The position numbers and the translations under genes are program-made. Below are positions 56,411-64,000 of a stretch of 64,000 nucleotides of DNA, in pieces (position 1 is the stretch's first letter; every line of letters begins with the position of its first letter). Location of the stretch: contig NZ_KB900609.1 of NCBI RefSeq assembly GCF_000379105.1, positions 129,802 to 193,801 on the forward strand, read 5' to 3'. The DNA is from Methylobacterium sp. WSM2598 (GTDB lineage: Bacteria > Pseudomonadota > Alphaproteobacteria > Rhizobiales > Beijerinckiaceae). Under the pieces are notes generated by a model. That model was not told the DNA's origin. It worked only from the letters and a program-made list of their open reading frames with translations, and ran no database searches.

Positions 56411-57259
56411 TCACCCGGGCGGCAGGGCGAGCAGGTCGCGATGTCCGATCACCGCCTCGCCCGCGCGGCCGGCCCGGGCGGCGCGCCACGCGGCCACCCG
56501 CTCGGCCGGGACGAGCCCGGTCTCCGTCGCCGCCGCCGCCTTGCCGGCGGCGAGCGCGTCCTGCAGGGGGCCGGCGCCGACCCGCCACGGGCTCTCGGCC
56601 TGCGCGACCGCGTAGCCGCGGGCCAGGAAGGCGGCCTCCAGCGCCCGCGTCGCCCGCGGTCCCGCGGCGGGGCCGAACCCCTTGTCCCGGTCCTGATGGG
56701 CCAGGAAGGCGGCGTGGATCGCCGCGTCGTCCGGATGGGGCGGGGTCCAGCTTTCGGCGCCGTCGAAGGTGAGCGCGGTGTAGAACAGGGCGCCCGCCCG
56801 CGCCACCGCGTCCGAAGCCGCCGCGATCCAGGGTTCGGAGACGAGGTCGAACAGGGCGGCCGCGGTCACGAGGTCGGGCGGCGCCGCCGGGGCGAGGAGC
56901 GGGACGAGGCCGTCCGCGAGGTCCGCGCGGCGGAACGCGACGCTGAGCGCCCGCCCGGCCACGGAGAGGAGGAGGTCGTCGCCCCGCGCCTCCGCCCGGT
57001 CCGCGAAGGCGATCAGGGCCGCCCGGGCGGCGCCGAGGAGCGCGGGATCGTGGTCGACGAGGAGCCAGTCCTGGCGGGCCGGCAGCAGCCCCGCGAGCGC
57101 GCGCAGGTTCGAGCCGGTGCCGCAGCCGAGATCGAGGACGCGCACGCTCTCGCCGCGCGCCGCCATCGCCCGCCCGAGCGCCGCGGCGAGGTCGCGATCC
57201 CGGGCGGCGTGGTCGGCGGGCTCGCGCAGGGCCAGCCATGCGGGGCTGAACCCGCTCAT
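56411..57259 (-). CDS. SAM-dependent methyltransferase
   Basis: The 282-residue class I methyltransferase has VRVLDLGCGTGSNLRAL (about residues 39-55) and a VDHDPALL motif after strand 2, plus PDLVTAAALFDLVSE. It is the last of a four-gene minus-strand set in which each gene overlaps the next; its ATG overlaps the glycosyltransferase stop by four bases. The acceptor is unknown and could be a pterin or sugar product of this set. Confidence 0.8.
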   Translation of the reverse strand: MSGFSPAWLALREPADHAARDRDLAAALGRAMAARGESVRVLDLGCGTGSNLRALAGLLPARQDWLLVDHDPALLGAARAALIAFADRAEARGDDLLLSVAGRALSVAFRRADLADGLVPLLAPAAPPDLVTAAALFDLVSEPWIAAASDAVARAGALFYTALTFDGAESWTPPHPDDAAIHAAFLAHQDRDKGFGPAAGPRATRALEAAFLARGYAVAQAESPWRVGAGPLQDALAAGKAAAATETGLVPAERVAAWRAARAGRAGEAVIGHRDLLALPPG

Positions 57260-58308
57260 CTCCCGGCCTCCCTCAAGCAGGACGCGACCCGCGCGGCAGT
57301 GTCCTCCCAGCGCGGCAGGGCGAGGCCGGCCGCCCGGGAGGCGCAGGCCGCCGCGCGGCGGCGGTCGGGATCGGTGACCAGGCCGCGCAGGGCCTCGCGC
57401 AGGGCCGGCGCGTCGCCCGGCGGCACCTTGAGCCCGGCCGCGTCCGGCACGGTCGCGGCGGCGGCGCCCCCCGTGGTGGCGATGATCGGCAGGCCGCGGG
57501 CGAGCCCCTCGGCCAGGGCCATCCCGTAGCCCTCGAACAGGGAGGGCGAGACGAGGAGGTCGGCCTGCGCGTAGAGCCGGTCGAGCCGGACGGGGTCGAC
57601 CGCCCCGAGGAAGCGCACCCTCCCGCCCAGGCCCGCCGCCGTCGCGGCCTCCCGCACCGCCGCGGCGCAGGCGGGGTCGCGGTCGAGGGCGCCCGCGACG
57701 GCGAGCCTCCAGTCGAGGCCGCGCAGGGGCGCCAGCGCCTCGATCAGCACCGCGTAACCCTTGCGCGGGATCAGGGTCCCGACCGCGAGGAGCGAGACCG
57801 CCGGGCCGGGCCGGACCGGATTGGGGGGCGCGGGATCGGTGCCGGGCTCCGCCACGGTGATTCGCCCCGGCGCCACCCCGAAGTCGCGCACCAGCAGGTC
57901 GCGCGTCGTGCCGCTCGTCGTGACCACGCGGTGCGCGAGCCCGAGGGCGGCGCGCTCGCGCGCGCGCAGCCGGGCCGCCGCCTCGTCGGACAGGCCCTCC
58001 TCCAGGCAGAGCGGGTGGTGCACGAGGGCGACGAGGGGCCGGTCGCCGGCCGCCCGGATCGCCTCGGCGGGAAGCGCCCCGTAGGCGAGGCCGTCGACCA
58101 TCAGGGGAGGGCCGGGCGGCAGGGCGGCGAAGGCCGCCCGCGTCGCCGCGAGATCCTCGTCCGTGGGCATCGGGAACCCGCCCGGCAGGGCGAGGTGCGA
58201 CGCGCGCAGCCCCTGGCCCGGGAGCGCCGCGAGCAGGCGGCGCGCATAGGCGTAGCCCCCGGTCGGCGCGGCGAGGTCGCCCGGGACGGCGAGGAAGGCG
58301 TCGCTCAC
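57256..58308 (-). CDS. group 1 (GT4-type) glycosyltransferase
   Basis: A 350-residue GT-B glycosyltransferase. Marks are the N-terminal GGYAYARRLL, PLVALVHHPLCLE, and the nucleotide-sugar segment SLFEGYGMALAEGLARGLPII (about 262-283) with the E-x7-E pair. It moves a sugar from a nucleotide donor to an unknown acceptor. The ATG overlaps the stop of the pterin-synthase-like gene and its own stop overlaps the methyltransferase ATG. Confidence 0.87.
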   Translation of the reverse strand: MSDAFLAVPGDLAAPTGGYAYARRLLAALPGQGLRASHLALPGGFPMPTDEDLAATRAAFAALPPGPPLMVDGLAYGALPAEAIRAAGDRPLVALVHHPLCLEEGLSDEAAARLRARERAALGLAHRVVTTSGTTRDLLVRDFGVAPGRITVAEPGTDPAPPNPVRPGPAVSLLAVGTLIPRKGYAVLIEALAPLRGLDWRLAVAGALDRDPACAAAVREAATAAGLGGRVRFLGAVDPVRLDRLYAQADLLVSPSLFEGYGMALAEGLARGLPIIATTGGAAAATVPDAAGLKVPPGDAPALREALRGLVTDPDRRRAAACASRAAGLALPRWEDTAARVASCLREAGR

Positions 58309-58709
58309 GGCGCGAGCGGTCCTTCGAACCAGGCCCGGGCGACGTGCGATTCGTGGAGCGTCACGCGCAGGCGCGCGACCCCCTCGGCGCCGGGCCCGAC
58401 CTCCCCGGCCCGCACCGCCGCGGCCATGGCGGCGTGGATGTGGCCGGCCAGGAACTCGGTCGTCGTGTTGCGGCCCGCGAAGGCGGGCAGGTCGTCGAGG
58501 TTGCGGTAGTTGAGCGGCGCCAGGATCCGCCGCAGGGCCTCGCCCGCCCGGCCGATATCGACCACGACCCCGTCCGGGCTCAGGGCCTCGCGGAAGAAGG
58601 CCACGTCGACCACGAAGGTCGCCCCGTGCAGCGCCTGGGCGGGCCCGAACAGCTCGCCCAGGAAGCTGTGGGCGATCATCACGTGGTCGCGGACTTCGAC
58701 GGCGTACAT
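58305..58709 (-). CDS. 6-pyruvoyltetrahydropterin synthase/QueD-like protein
   Basis: A 134-residue pterin-synthase fold. His in MIAHSFLG and His in ALHGATF keep two zinc-ligand positions, but the usual second His of the HGH block is Ala here. NYRNLDDLP, NTTTEFLA and the Glu of HESHVARAW match the active-site layout of the family. Similar Ala-containing members exist in alphaproteobacteria to my knowledge, so it may act on a different substrate or bind a different metal. Its ATG overlaps the MDR dehydrogenase stop. Confidence 0.8.
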   Translation of the reverse strand: MYAVEVRDHVMIAHSFLGELFGPAQALHGATFVVDVAFFREALSPDGVVVDIGRAGEALRRILAPLNYRNLDDLPAFAGRNTTTEFLAGHIHAAMAAAVRAGEVGPGAEGVARLRVTLHESHVARAWFEGPLAP

Positions 58710-59725
58710 CAGGCGATCTCGGCGGGTTGGTAGCGGATGGCGGTGCAGACGCCCGGGGCGTCGCGGGCGAGCAGCCGGGGCAGGGCGGCCGGCAGGGCCT
58801 CGAAGGCGACCTCCTCGGTGATCAGCGCGTCGAGGCGCGGGTCGCGCAGGAGGTCGAGGGCTTTCAGCAGGCGGCGGCGGCGGTCCCAGCGCGGGCGGCG
58901 GGCGGCCGGCACCTGCCCGACCTGGCTCGACACCAGCCGCAGGCGGCGCGGGTGGAAGGCCGCGCCGAGGGGGACCGCGACCTCGCCGTCGCCGTACCAG
59001 CTGAGTTCGGTCACGCAGGCCTCCTCGCCCGCGAGGTCGAGGGCGAGGGCGAGGCCCTCCGCCGCGGCGCTGGCGTGGATCACCACGTCGGCCTCGCCCG
59101 GCGCCTCGGCCGGGAGGCGGAAGGGGAGGCCGAGATGCCGCGCGAGGCCGGCGCGCGCCGGGTCGCGGTCGATCAGCGTGACCTCGGCCCCCGGCAGCCC
59201 CGCCGCCAGATGGGCCGCGAGCAGCCCCACCAGCCCGCCGCCCACCACCGCGACGCGGTCGCCCGGCCCCGCCCCCGAATCCCACAGACCGTTCAGCGCC
59301 GTCTCCATGTTGGCGGCCAGCAGCGCGCGCCGGGGCGGCAGGTCCGGCGGCAGCGGCACCAGGGATTCGGGGCGGCTCGCGAAGGCCTCCTGGTGAGGCT
59401 GCAGCGCGAACACCACAGGGCCGTCCGGCATGACCCGCCCGACCGCGCAGTAGCCGTACTTGACCGGAAACGGGAAATCGCCCTCTTGGGCGGGGGCGCG
59501 CATCCGCGCGCGGACGCGCTCCGGCACCCGCCCCTCGTAGACGAGGCGCTCGGTGCCGCGGCTGAGCGCCGTCCACACCGTGCGAACCCGGACCTCGCCG
59601 GGGCTGAGAGGGGGCAATGTCTGGCGTCGCAGCTCCGCCCGACCGGGCGCGGTGTACCACAGCGCCCGCGCCGAGACCGGTCCGATCCCCTCGTCGCCTG
59701 CGCCGGATTGCGACCGATGCGGCAC
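58709..59725 (-). CDS. MDR-family dehydrogenase
   Basis: A 338-residue medium-chain dehydrogenase/reductase: an N-terminal catalytic barrel (SPGEVRVRTVWTALSRGTERLVYEG), then a Rossmann domain with VAVVGGGLVGLLAAHLA. Classical zinc ligands are not obvious. The only start before the conserved N-terminus is the GTG at 59725, which overlaps the opgH start by nine bases on the other strand. It leads the four-gene set with the pterin-like, glycosyltransferase and methyltransferase genes. Confidence 0.78.
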   Translation of the reverse strand: MPHRSQSGAGDEGIGPVSARALWYTAPGRAELRRQTLPPLSPGEVRVRTVWTALSRGTERLVYEGRVPERVRARMRAPAQEGDFPFPVKYGYCAVGRVMPDGPVVFALQPHQEAFASRPESLVPLPPDLPPRRALLAANMETALNGLWDSGAGPGDRVAVVGGGLVGLLAAHLAAGLPGAEVTLIDRDPARAGLARHLGLPFRLPAEAPGEADVVIHASAAAEGLALALDLAGEEACVTELSWYGDGEVAVPLGAAFHPRRLRLVSSQVGQVPAARRPRWDRRRRLLKALDLLRDPRLDALITEEVAFEALPAALPRLLARDAPGVCTAIRYQPAEIA

Positions 59726-61534
59726 CCTGACTCCCCGGTCCTGGCCGAGGGTCCCCCCGGCGGCTCCGCTCCTCTCACGACGCTGGCGGGGCCGCAAGCC
59801 TCCGGCACCCTGCGCCGGCGGCGCCTTCTCCTCCTCGCGGCCGCGCTCGTCACCTGCGCGGGCTTCGCTGCCGGCCTCGTCGCGGTGCTCGGGGCGGGGG
59901 GCCTCGACGCCCTCGACCTCGCCCTCCTGGCCCTGTGCCTCGTGGCGCTGCCCTGGACGGTGCTGGGCTTCTGGCACGCGCTGATCGGGCTCTGGCTGCT
60001 GCGCGCCGGGCCGGCCGGGCTCGCGGCGGCGGCCCCCTTCGCGGCCGCGGGCGAGCGGCCCGAGCCGCCGCGGCTGCGCACCGCGGTGGTGATGACCCTG
60101 CGCAACGAGGAGCCCGAGCGCGCCCTCGCGCGCCTGCGCGTCGTGCAGGAGAGCCTCGCGCGCACCGGCCACGGGGCCTGGTTCGGCTTCCACGTGCTCA
60201 GCGACACCGACGATCCCGCGATCGCGGCGCGCGAGGAAGCCTGCCTCGCCGCGTGGCGCGCCGCGCTGCCGCCCGCGGAGGCGGCGCGGCTGCACTACCG
60301 GCGCCGGGCCGAGAATGCCGGCTTCAAGGCCGGCAACCTGCAGGACTTCTGCGCCCGGGCCGAGGAGGAGCTGATGCTGCCCCTCGACGCCGACAGCCTG
60401 ATGACCGGCGAGGCCATCCTGCTTCTCGTGCGCATCGTGCAGGCGCATCCGCGGATCGGGATCCTGCAGGGCCTCGTGGTCGGGGCGCCCGCCGAGAGCC
60501 CCTTCACGCGCCTGTTCCAGTTCGGCATGCGCCACGGCATGCGGCCCTACAGCCTCGCCATGGCGTGGTGGAGCGGGGAGTGCGGGCCGTTCTGGGGCCA
60601 CAACGCCCTCCTGCGCATCGCCCCCTTCGCGGCCGCCTGCCGGCTGCCGGTCCTCCGCCCGGGCCGGTTCGGCGGGCCGATCCTGTCGCACGACCAGGTC
60701 GAGGCCGTGCTGATGCGGCGGGCGGGCTACGAGGTGCGGCTGCTGCCCCTGGAGACCGGCAGCTTCGAGGAGAATCCGCCCACCCTCCTCGACCACCTCG
60801 CCCGCGACGCGCGCTGGTGCCAGGGCAACCTGCAATACGTGCGCCTGCTGCGGCTGCCCGGCCTGCTCGCGGTGAGCCGCGTCCAGCTGCTCTGGGCGAT
60901 CCTGATGTTCTGCGGCGCCCCGGCGACGCTGCTGGTCCTGCTCCTGCTGCCCTGGCGGCTCCTCGACCTGCCGCGGGAGACGCCGGCCGGGCTCGCGGCG
61001 GCCCTGTACCTCGCCTGGCTCGCCCTCTCGGTCGCGCCCAAGGCGGCGGGCTACGCGGAGGTCCTGGCGCGGCGCGACACCGCCCGGCACGGCGGCCTCC
61101 TGCCCTTCCTGGCCGGCATCCTGGCGGAGACGCTGTTCTCCTTCCTGCTCTACGGGATCGCAATGCTGCGGCTCAGCGTCGTGGTGGTCCGGCTGCTGCT
61201 CGGGCGCCGGCCGGTCTGGGGGCGGCAGCGCCGCGACGCGGCCGGGGTGACGCTCGGCGCCGCCATCCGCGGCCTCGCCGACGTGGTGCTGATCGGTGCC
61301 GGCCTCGGCCTCGCCGTCGGCCTCGTCGCGCCCGGCCTGCTGCCCTGGCTCGCGCCGCTCCTGCTCGGGCCCCTGCTCGCCGTGCCGCTCGCGGTGCTGA
61401 CCGCCTCGCCGCGCCTCGGCGCCCGGATGCGCCGCCTGCGCCTCTGCGCGACGCCGGAGGAGATCGCGCCGCCGGAGGAGATCCGGGCGATGCGGGCTGG
61501 CTCGGATCCTGCTCCCGTCGGCCGCCCGGCCTGA
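59717..61534 (+). CDS. opgH: glucan biosynthesis glucosyltransferase OpgH
   Basis: A 605-residue membrane glycosyltransferase of the OpgH/MdoH family, which builds the beta-glucan backbone of osmoregulated periplasmic glucans from UDP-glucose. Two N-terminal membrane segments, a cytoplasmic GT2 domain (DTDDP, DADSLM, and ARDARW-CQGN as the R-x-x-R-W and Q motif), and several C-terminal membrane segments follow the family. E. coli OpgH is over 800 residues, so the N-terminus is shorter here. opgG is not adjacent. The ATG at 59717 overlaps the divergent dehydrogenase start. Confidence 0.9.
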   Translation: MRHPDSPVLAEGPPGGSAPLTTLAGPQASGTLRRRRLLLLAAALVTCAGFAAGLVAVLGAGGLDALDLALLALCLVALPWTVLGFWHALIGLWLLRAGPAGLAAAAPFAAAGERPEPPRLRTAVVMTLRNEEPERALARLRVVQESLARTGHGAWFGFHVLSDTDDPAIAAREEACLAAWRAALPPAEAARLHYRRRAENAGFKAGNLQDFCARAEEELMLPLDADSLMTGEAILLLVRIVQAHPRIGILQGLVVGAPAESPFTRLFQFGMRHGMRPYSLAMAWWSGECGPFWGHNALLRIAPFAAACRLPVLRPGRFGGPILSHDQVEAVLMRRAGYEVRLLPLETGSFEENPPTLLDHLARDARWCQGNLQYVRLLRLPGLLAVSRVQLLWAILMFCGAPATLLVLLLLPWRLLDLPRETPAGLAAALYLAWLALSVAPKAAGYAEVLARRDTARHGGLLPFLAGILAETLFSFLLYGIAMLRLSVVVVRLLLGRRPVWGRQRRDAAGVTLGAAIRGLADVVLIGAGLGLAVGLVAPGLLPWLAPLLLGPLLAVPLAVLTASPRLGARMRRLRLCATPEEIAPPEEIRAMRAGSDPAPVGRPA

Positions 61535-61573
61535 GGCGGCGCACCATCATCCCCATCCCGAGGAGACTCAACC

Positions 61574-61987
61574 GTGCAGGAACTCAAGATCAAGGCGGGG
61601 CCCTACGACCTCGTCGGCCGGCTCGAACTGGAGAAGGCGCCCAACACCTGCGCGGCCTTCGTCAAGGCGCTGCCCTTCGTGAGCGAGATCGTGCATGTCC
61701 GCTGGAGCGGCGAGGGCGTGTGGATGCCGCTCGGCGACCTCGATTTCGGCGTCGGCTACGAGAACCACACCAGCTACCCGGCCCCGGGCCAGATGATCCT
61801 GTATCCGGGCGGGATCAGCGAGACCGAGATCCTGCTGGCCTATGGCGGCGTGCACTTCGCCAGCAAGGTCGGCCAGCTCGCCGGCAACCACTTCCTCACC
61901 GTCACGACCGGCCTCGAGCACGTCTACGATCTCGGCCGGATGACGCTCTACAAGGGCGCGCAGCCGATCCGGTTCGACCCGGCCTGA
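61574..61987 (+). CDS. DUF3830 cyclophilin-like protein
   Basis: A 137-residue single-domain protein of DUF3830, which has a cyclophilin-like fold in known structures. Typical segments are EKAPNTCAAFVKALPF, and YPGGISETEILLAYGG. A GTG at 61574 follows GAGGAG. Function unknown; relatives are often near amidohydrolase or ABC transporter genes, but none is adjacent here. It is convergent with gor. Confidence 0.8.
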   Translation: MQELKIKAGPYDLVGRLELEKAPNTCAAFVKALPFVSEIVHVRWSGEGVWMPLGDLDFGVGYENHTSYPAPGQMILYPGGISETEILLAYGGVHFASKVGQLAGNHFLTVTTGLEHVYDLGRMTLYKGAQPIRFDPA

Positions 61988-62059
61988 CGGGGCGGCGCGC
62001 AGGCCGCGATGGTCGTCGCGGTGGGGCCCGAGGGGTTGACCGGCCCGTCGCGCCGCCCG

Positions 62060-63460
62060 CTACCCCACTCCCACCGGCCGCTTGATCGCCGCGGGCGTGC
62101 GCAGGGTGACGAGTTCCTCGCCCGCGGTCGGGTGGACCGCGATCGTGCGGTCGAAATCCGCCTTGGTCGCGCCCATCGTCACGGCGATCGCCGCCGCCTG
62201 GATGATCTCGCCCGCGTCGTGGCCGAGCACGTGCACCCCGACCACCCGGTCGCCGTCCCGCGCCACCACCAGCTTCATCAGGACGCGCTCCTCGCGCCCC
62301 GACAGCGTCGCCTTCATCGGCCGGAACCGCGCCTCGTAGACGTCGACCTCGCCGTAGAGGCCGCGCGCCACGTCCTCGTTGTGGCCGATCACCCCGATCT
62401 CGGGCGTGGAGAAGACGGCGGTCGGGATCAGGCCGTGGTCCACCGCCCAGGGCTTGCCGCCGAACACCGTGTCGGCGAAGGCGTGGCCCTCCCGGATCGC
62501 GATCGGCGTCAGGGCGGCCCGGTTCGTCACGTCGCCGACCGCGTAGATCGACGGCACCCCGGTCTGCGAGAAGCGGTCGACCGGGATCGCGCCCGCCCGG
62601 TCGAGGCCGATCCCGACCGTCTCCAGGCCGAGACCCTGCACGTTCGGGCGGCGGCCCGTCGCCACCAGCACCTGATCGACCACCAGGCTCGACCCGTCGT
62701 CGAGCGAGGCCCGGATCCCGTCGGGCTCCCGGTCCAGCCGCCCGATGGTGCGGTTGAGCCGCAGGTCCATCCGCCGCGCATAGGCCTCGCCGAGGGCCTG
62801 CCGGATCTCGTCGTCGAAGCCGCGCAGCAGCTTGTCGCCCCGATGGAGCAGGGTGGTGCGGCTGCCGAGCCCCGCGAAGACGCCCGCGAATTCCACCGCG
62901 ATGTAGCCGCCGCCGACCACCAGGATGCGGCGCGGCTGCTCCTCCAACTCGAAGATCTCGTTCGAGGTGATGCCGAGCTCCGCCCCCGGGATCGGCGGCT
63001 CCTTCACCGGGTGGGCGCCGACCGCCACCAGGATGATCCGGGCGCGCACGCTGCGGCCGGACCGCAGCAGCCGCACCGCGTGCGGGCCCTCGATCACCGC
63101 CCGCTCGGCCACGACCTCGACGCCCGCCCGCATCAGGTTCGTGGCGTAGATGCCCTCGAGCCGCGTCACCTCGGCGTCCCGGTGGCGCTTGAGCGTCGCC
63201 CAGTCGAAGCGCGGCGCCTCGACGGTCCAGCCGAAGCCGGCCGCGTCCTCGAACTCGTCCGCGAAGCGGCTCGCGTAGACCATCAGCTTTTTCGGCACGC
63301 AGCCGCGGATGACGCAGGTGCCGCCGACACGGTACTCCTCGGCGAGCATCACCCGGGCCCCGTAGCCCGCCGCGATCCGCGCCGCGCGCACCCCGCCGGA
63401 GCCGCCCCCGATCACGAAGAGGTCGACGTCGAAGCCCTCACCGCCGGTCCCGCTGCTCAT
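62060..63460 (-). CDS. gor: glutathione-disulfide reductase
   Basis: The 466-residue flavoenzyme regenerates reduced glutathione with NADPH. FAD motif FVIGGGSGGVRAAR, redox-active Cys pair in GGTCVIRGCVPKKL, NAD(P) motif VVGGGYIAVEFAGVFAGLG, and the C-terminal catalytic HPTAGEE are all present. The Arg/His in LLHRGDKLLRGFD suggests NADPH use. The ATG at 63460 is the family start. It is preceded by a divergent-free gap and an O-antigen-ligase-like gene on the same strand. Confidence 0.95.
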   Translation of the reverse strand: MSSGTGGEGFDVDLFVIGGGSGGVRAARIAAGYGARVMLAEEYRVGGTCVIRGCVPKKLMVYASRFADEFEDAAGFGWTVEAPRFDWATLKRHRDAEVTRLEGIYATNLMRAGVEVVAERAVIEGPHAVRLLRSGRSVRARIILVAVGAHPVKEPPIPGAELGITSNEIFELEEQPRRILVVGGGYIAVEFAGVFAGLGSRTTLLHRGDKLLRGFDDEIRQALGEAYARRMDLRLNRTIGRLDREPDGIRASLDDGSSLVVDQVLVATGRRPNVQGLGLETVGIGLDRAGAIPVDRFSQTGVPSIYAVGDVTNRAALTPIAIREGHAFADTVFGGKPWAVDHGLIPTAVFSTPEIGVIGHNEDVARGLYGEVDVYEARFRPMKATLSGREERVLMKLVVARDGDRVVGVHVLGHDAGEIIQAAAIAVTMGATKADFDRTIAVHPTAGEELVTLRTPAAIKRPVGVG

Positions 63461-63550
63461 CGCCGATCTCCCTGACGCCGGCCCGGCCCTGCCGGGACCC
63501 GAGCGGCATATAAGCAGAGCCGCCCGGCCGCGGGGAGCGGCCGGGTGCCG

Positions 63551-64000
63551 TCAGACCCGCGGCGCGGCGCTGAGCGCGCGCAGCCACGCCGCGAGGGCGC
63601 CGAGCCCGGCGATCCACCAGCCCTGCCACGCCCCGTGGCCGACGAAGGCGATCGAGGCCGCCCCCGCGAGCGCCGCGAGCGCCGCCACGCGGGCCCGGTC
63701 CGGCCAGGCCGCGAGGGCGCGCAGGGTCAGGAGCAGCGCCGCGGCGGCGAGCGCCGCGCCGACGAGGCCGAGCTCGGCCCAGACCTGCAGGAAGCTGTTG
63801 TGCGGGTGGCCGGCCGTCAGCATCGGCCGCATCTCGGGATCGAGGCGCTCCGCCACGGGGAGCCGGTCGAACCGCGCGCTCGTGCCGAAGCCGGCCCCGC
63901 GCCAGGGATCCTGCGCCACCGCCGCCCCGAAGCTCTGGGCAATCACCACGCGCTCGCGCGTGTTGCTCGCCGCCATGCGCTCGTGGAGCTTGGGCGGGAA
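63551..64000 (-). CDS. O-antigen ligase/polymerase-like protein (5' end cut)
   Basis: The open frame runs off the window edge, so the N-terminal part is missing. The visible 149 residues have the Wzy/WaaL C-terminal features: KLHERMAASNTRERV, AGFGTSAR, GHPHNSFLQVWAELGLVGA, and two or more hydrophobic segments. Members polymerise or ligate surface polysaccharide in the inner membrane. An internal ATG at 63976 is not taken as the start because the frame stays open upstream. Confidence 0.8.
   Translation of the reverse strand, partial: FPPKLHERMAASNTRERVVIAQSFGAAVAQDPWRGAGFGTSARFDRLPVAERLDPEMRPMLTAGHPHNSFLQVWAELGLVGAALAAAALLLTLRALAAWPDRARVAALAALAGAASIAFVGHGAWQGWWIAGLGALAAWLRALSAAPRV

Overview
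The window is one contiguous piece of a very GC-rich (roughly 70 percent or more by eye) alphaproteobacterial chromosome. The ChpT-type phosphotransferase beside a che operon, the minus-strand order Suv3-like helicase, S4 protein, fdxA, carD, rpoH, the alpha-type extended S2 protein, an IalB protein and the poly-hydroxybutyrate gene bdhA all point to Rhizobiales, most likely a Methylobacterium-like organism. The genus is inference; no marker such as 16S rRNA is present. No tRNA, rRNA, CRISPR array, intact transposase or phage gene was found. Almost every gene is housekeeping or metabolic and uses GC-rich codons like its neighbours.

Layout. 0.2-7.4 kb is a chemotaxis operon (chpT, then cheA-cheW-cheY-cheB-cheR), with a CheA that ends in a receiver domain and carries a duplicated linker. 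7.4-11.8 kb holds a small membrane protein, a MOSC plus ferredoxin-reductase pair, and an MHS-type transporter divergent from an XRE-cupin regulator. 11.9-14.0 kb is rpsB-tsf. 14.3-22.1 kb has a GST, a NarK-type transporter, IalB, an FkbM-like protein, zwf, a short-chain dehydrogenase and an acyl-CoA-dehydrogenase-like flavoprotein. 22.1-28.0 kb is a complete sigma-54 regulon: an enhancer-binding regulator, two palindromic upstream sites, a near-consensus -24/-12 promoter, an NrtABC/CynABD-type ABC transporter and cyanase (cynS). 28.0-35.1 kb has comF, a methyltransferase, a DUF427 protein, mutT, a SIMPL protein, argJ, a LysR regulator and a phosphopantetheinyl transferase. 35.2-41.5 kb is rpoH, carD, fdxA, an S4 protein and a Suv3-like helicase. 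41.5-49.5 kb has small hypotheticals, an amidase, bdhA with a patatin, accA with a DUF1796 gene, and an L,D-transpeptidase lipoprotein. 49.8-56.4 kb has a molybdenum hydroxylase (FAD subunit plus fused 2Fe-2S/Mo subunit) and a phosphoesterase, cupredoxin, 51-residue protein, ECF sigma and anti-sigma run. 56.4-59.7 kb is a tightly overlapping four-gene set (MDR dehydrogenase, pterin-synthase-like protein, glycosyltransferase, methyltransferase). 59.7-64 kb has opgH, a DUF3830 protein, gor, and the end of an O-antigen-ligase-like gene cut by the window edge.

Two things stand out. First, a dispersed family of intergenic elements (about 60-190 bp; copies near 7.7, 27.4, 28.9, 30.5 and 49.7 kb, remnant near 42.0 kb) has a conserved body that folds into a nested stem-loop. 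One copy shows a compensatory base change in the outer stem. Four copies are preceded by a long perfect inverted repeat whose sequence differs from copy to copy. One copy sits inside the cyanate operon. Second, the four-gene set at 56.4-59.7 kb looks like a pathway for a modified (glycosylated and methylated) pterin-like product, which I cannot assign to a known pathway.
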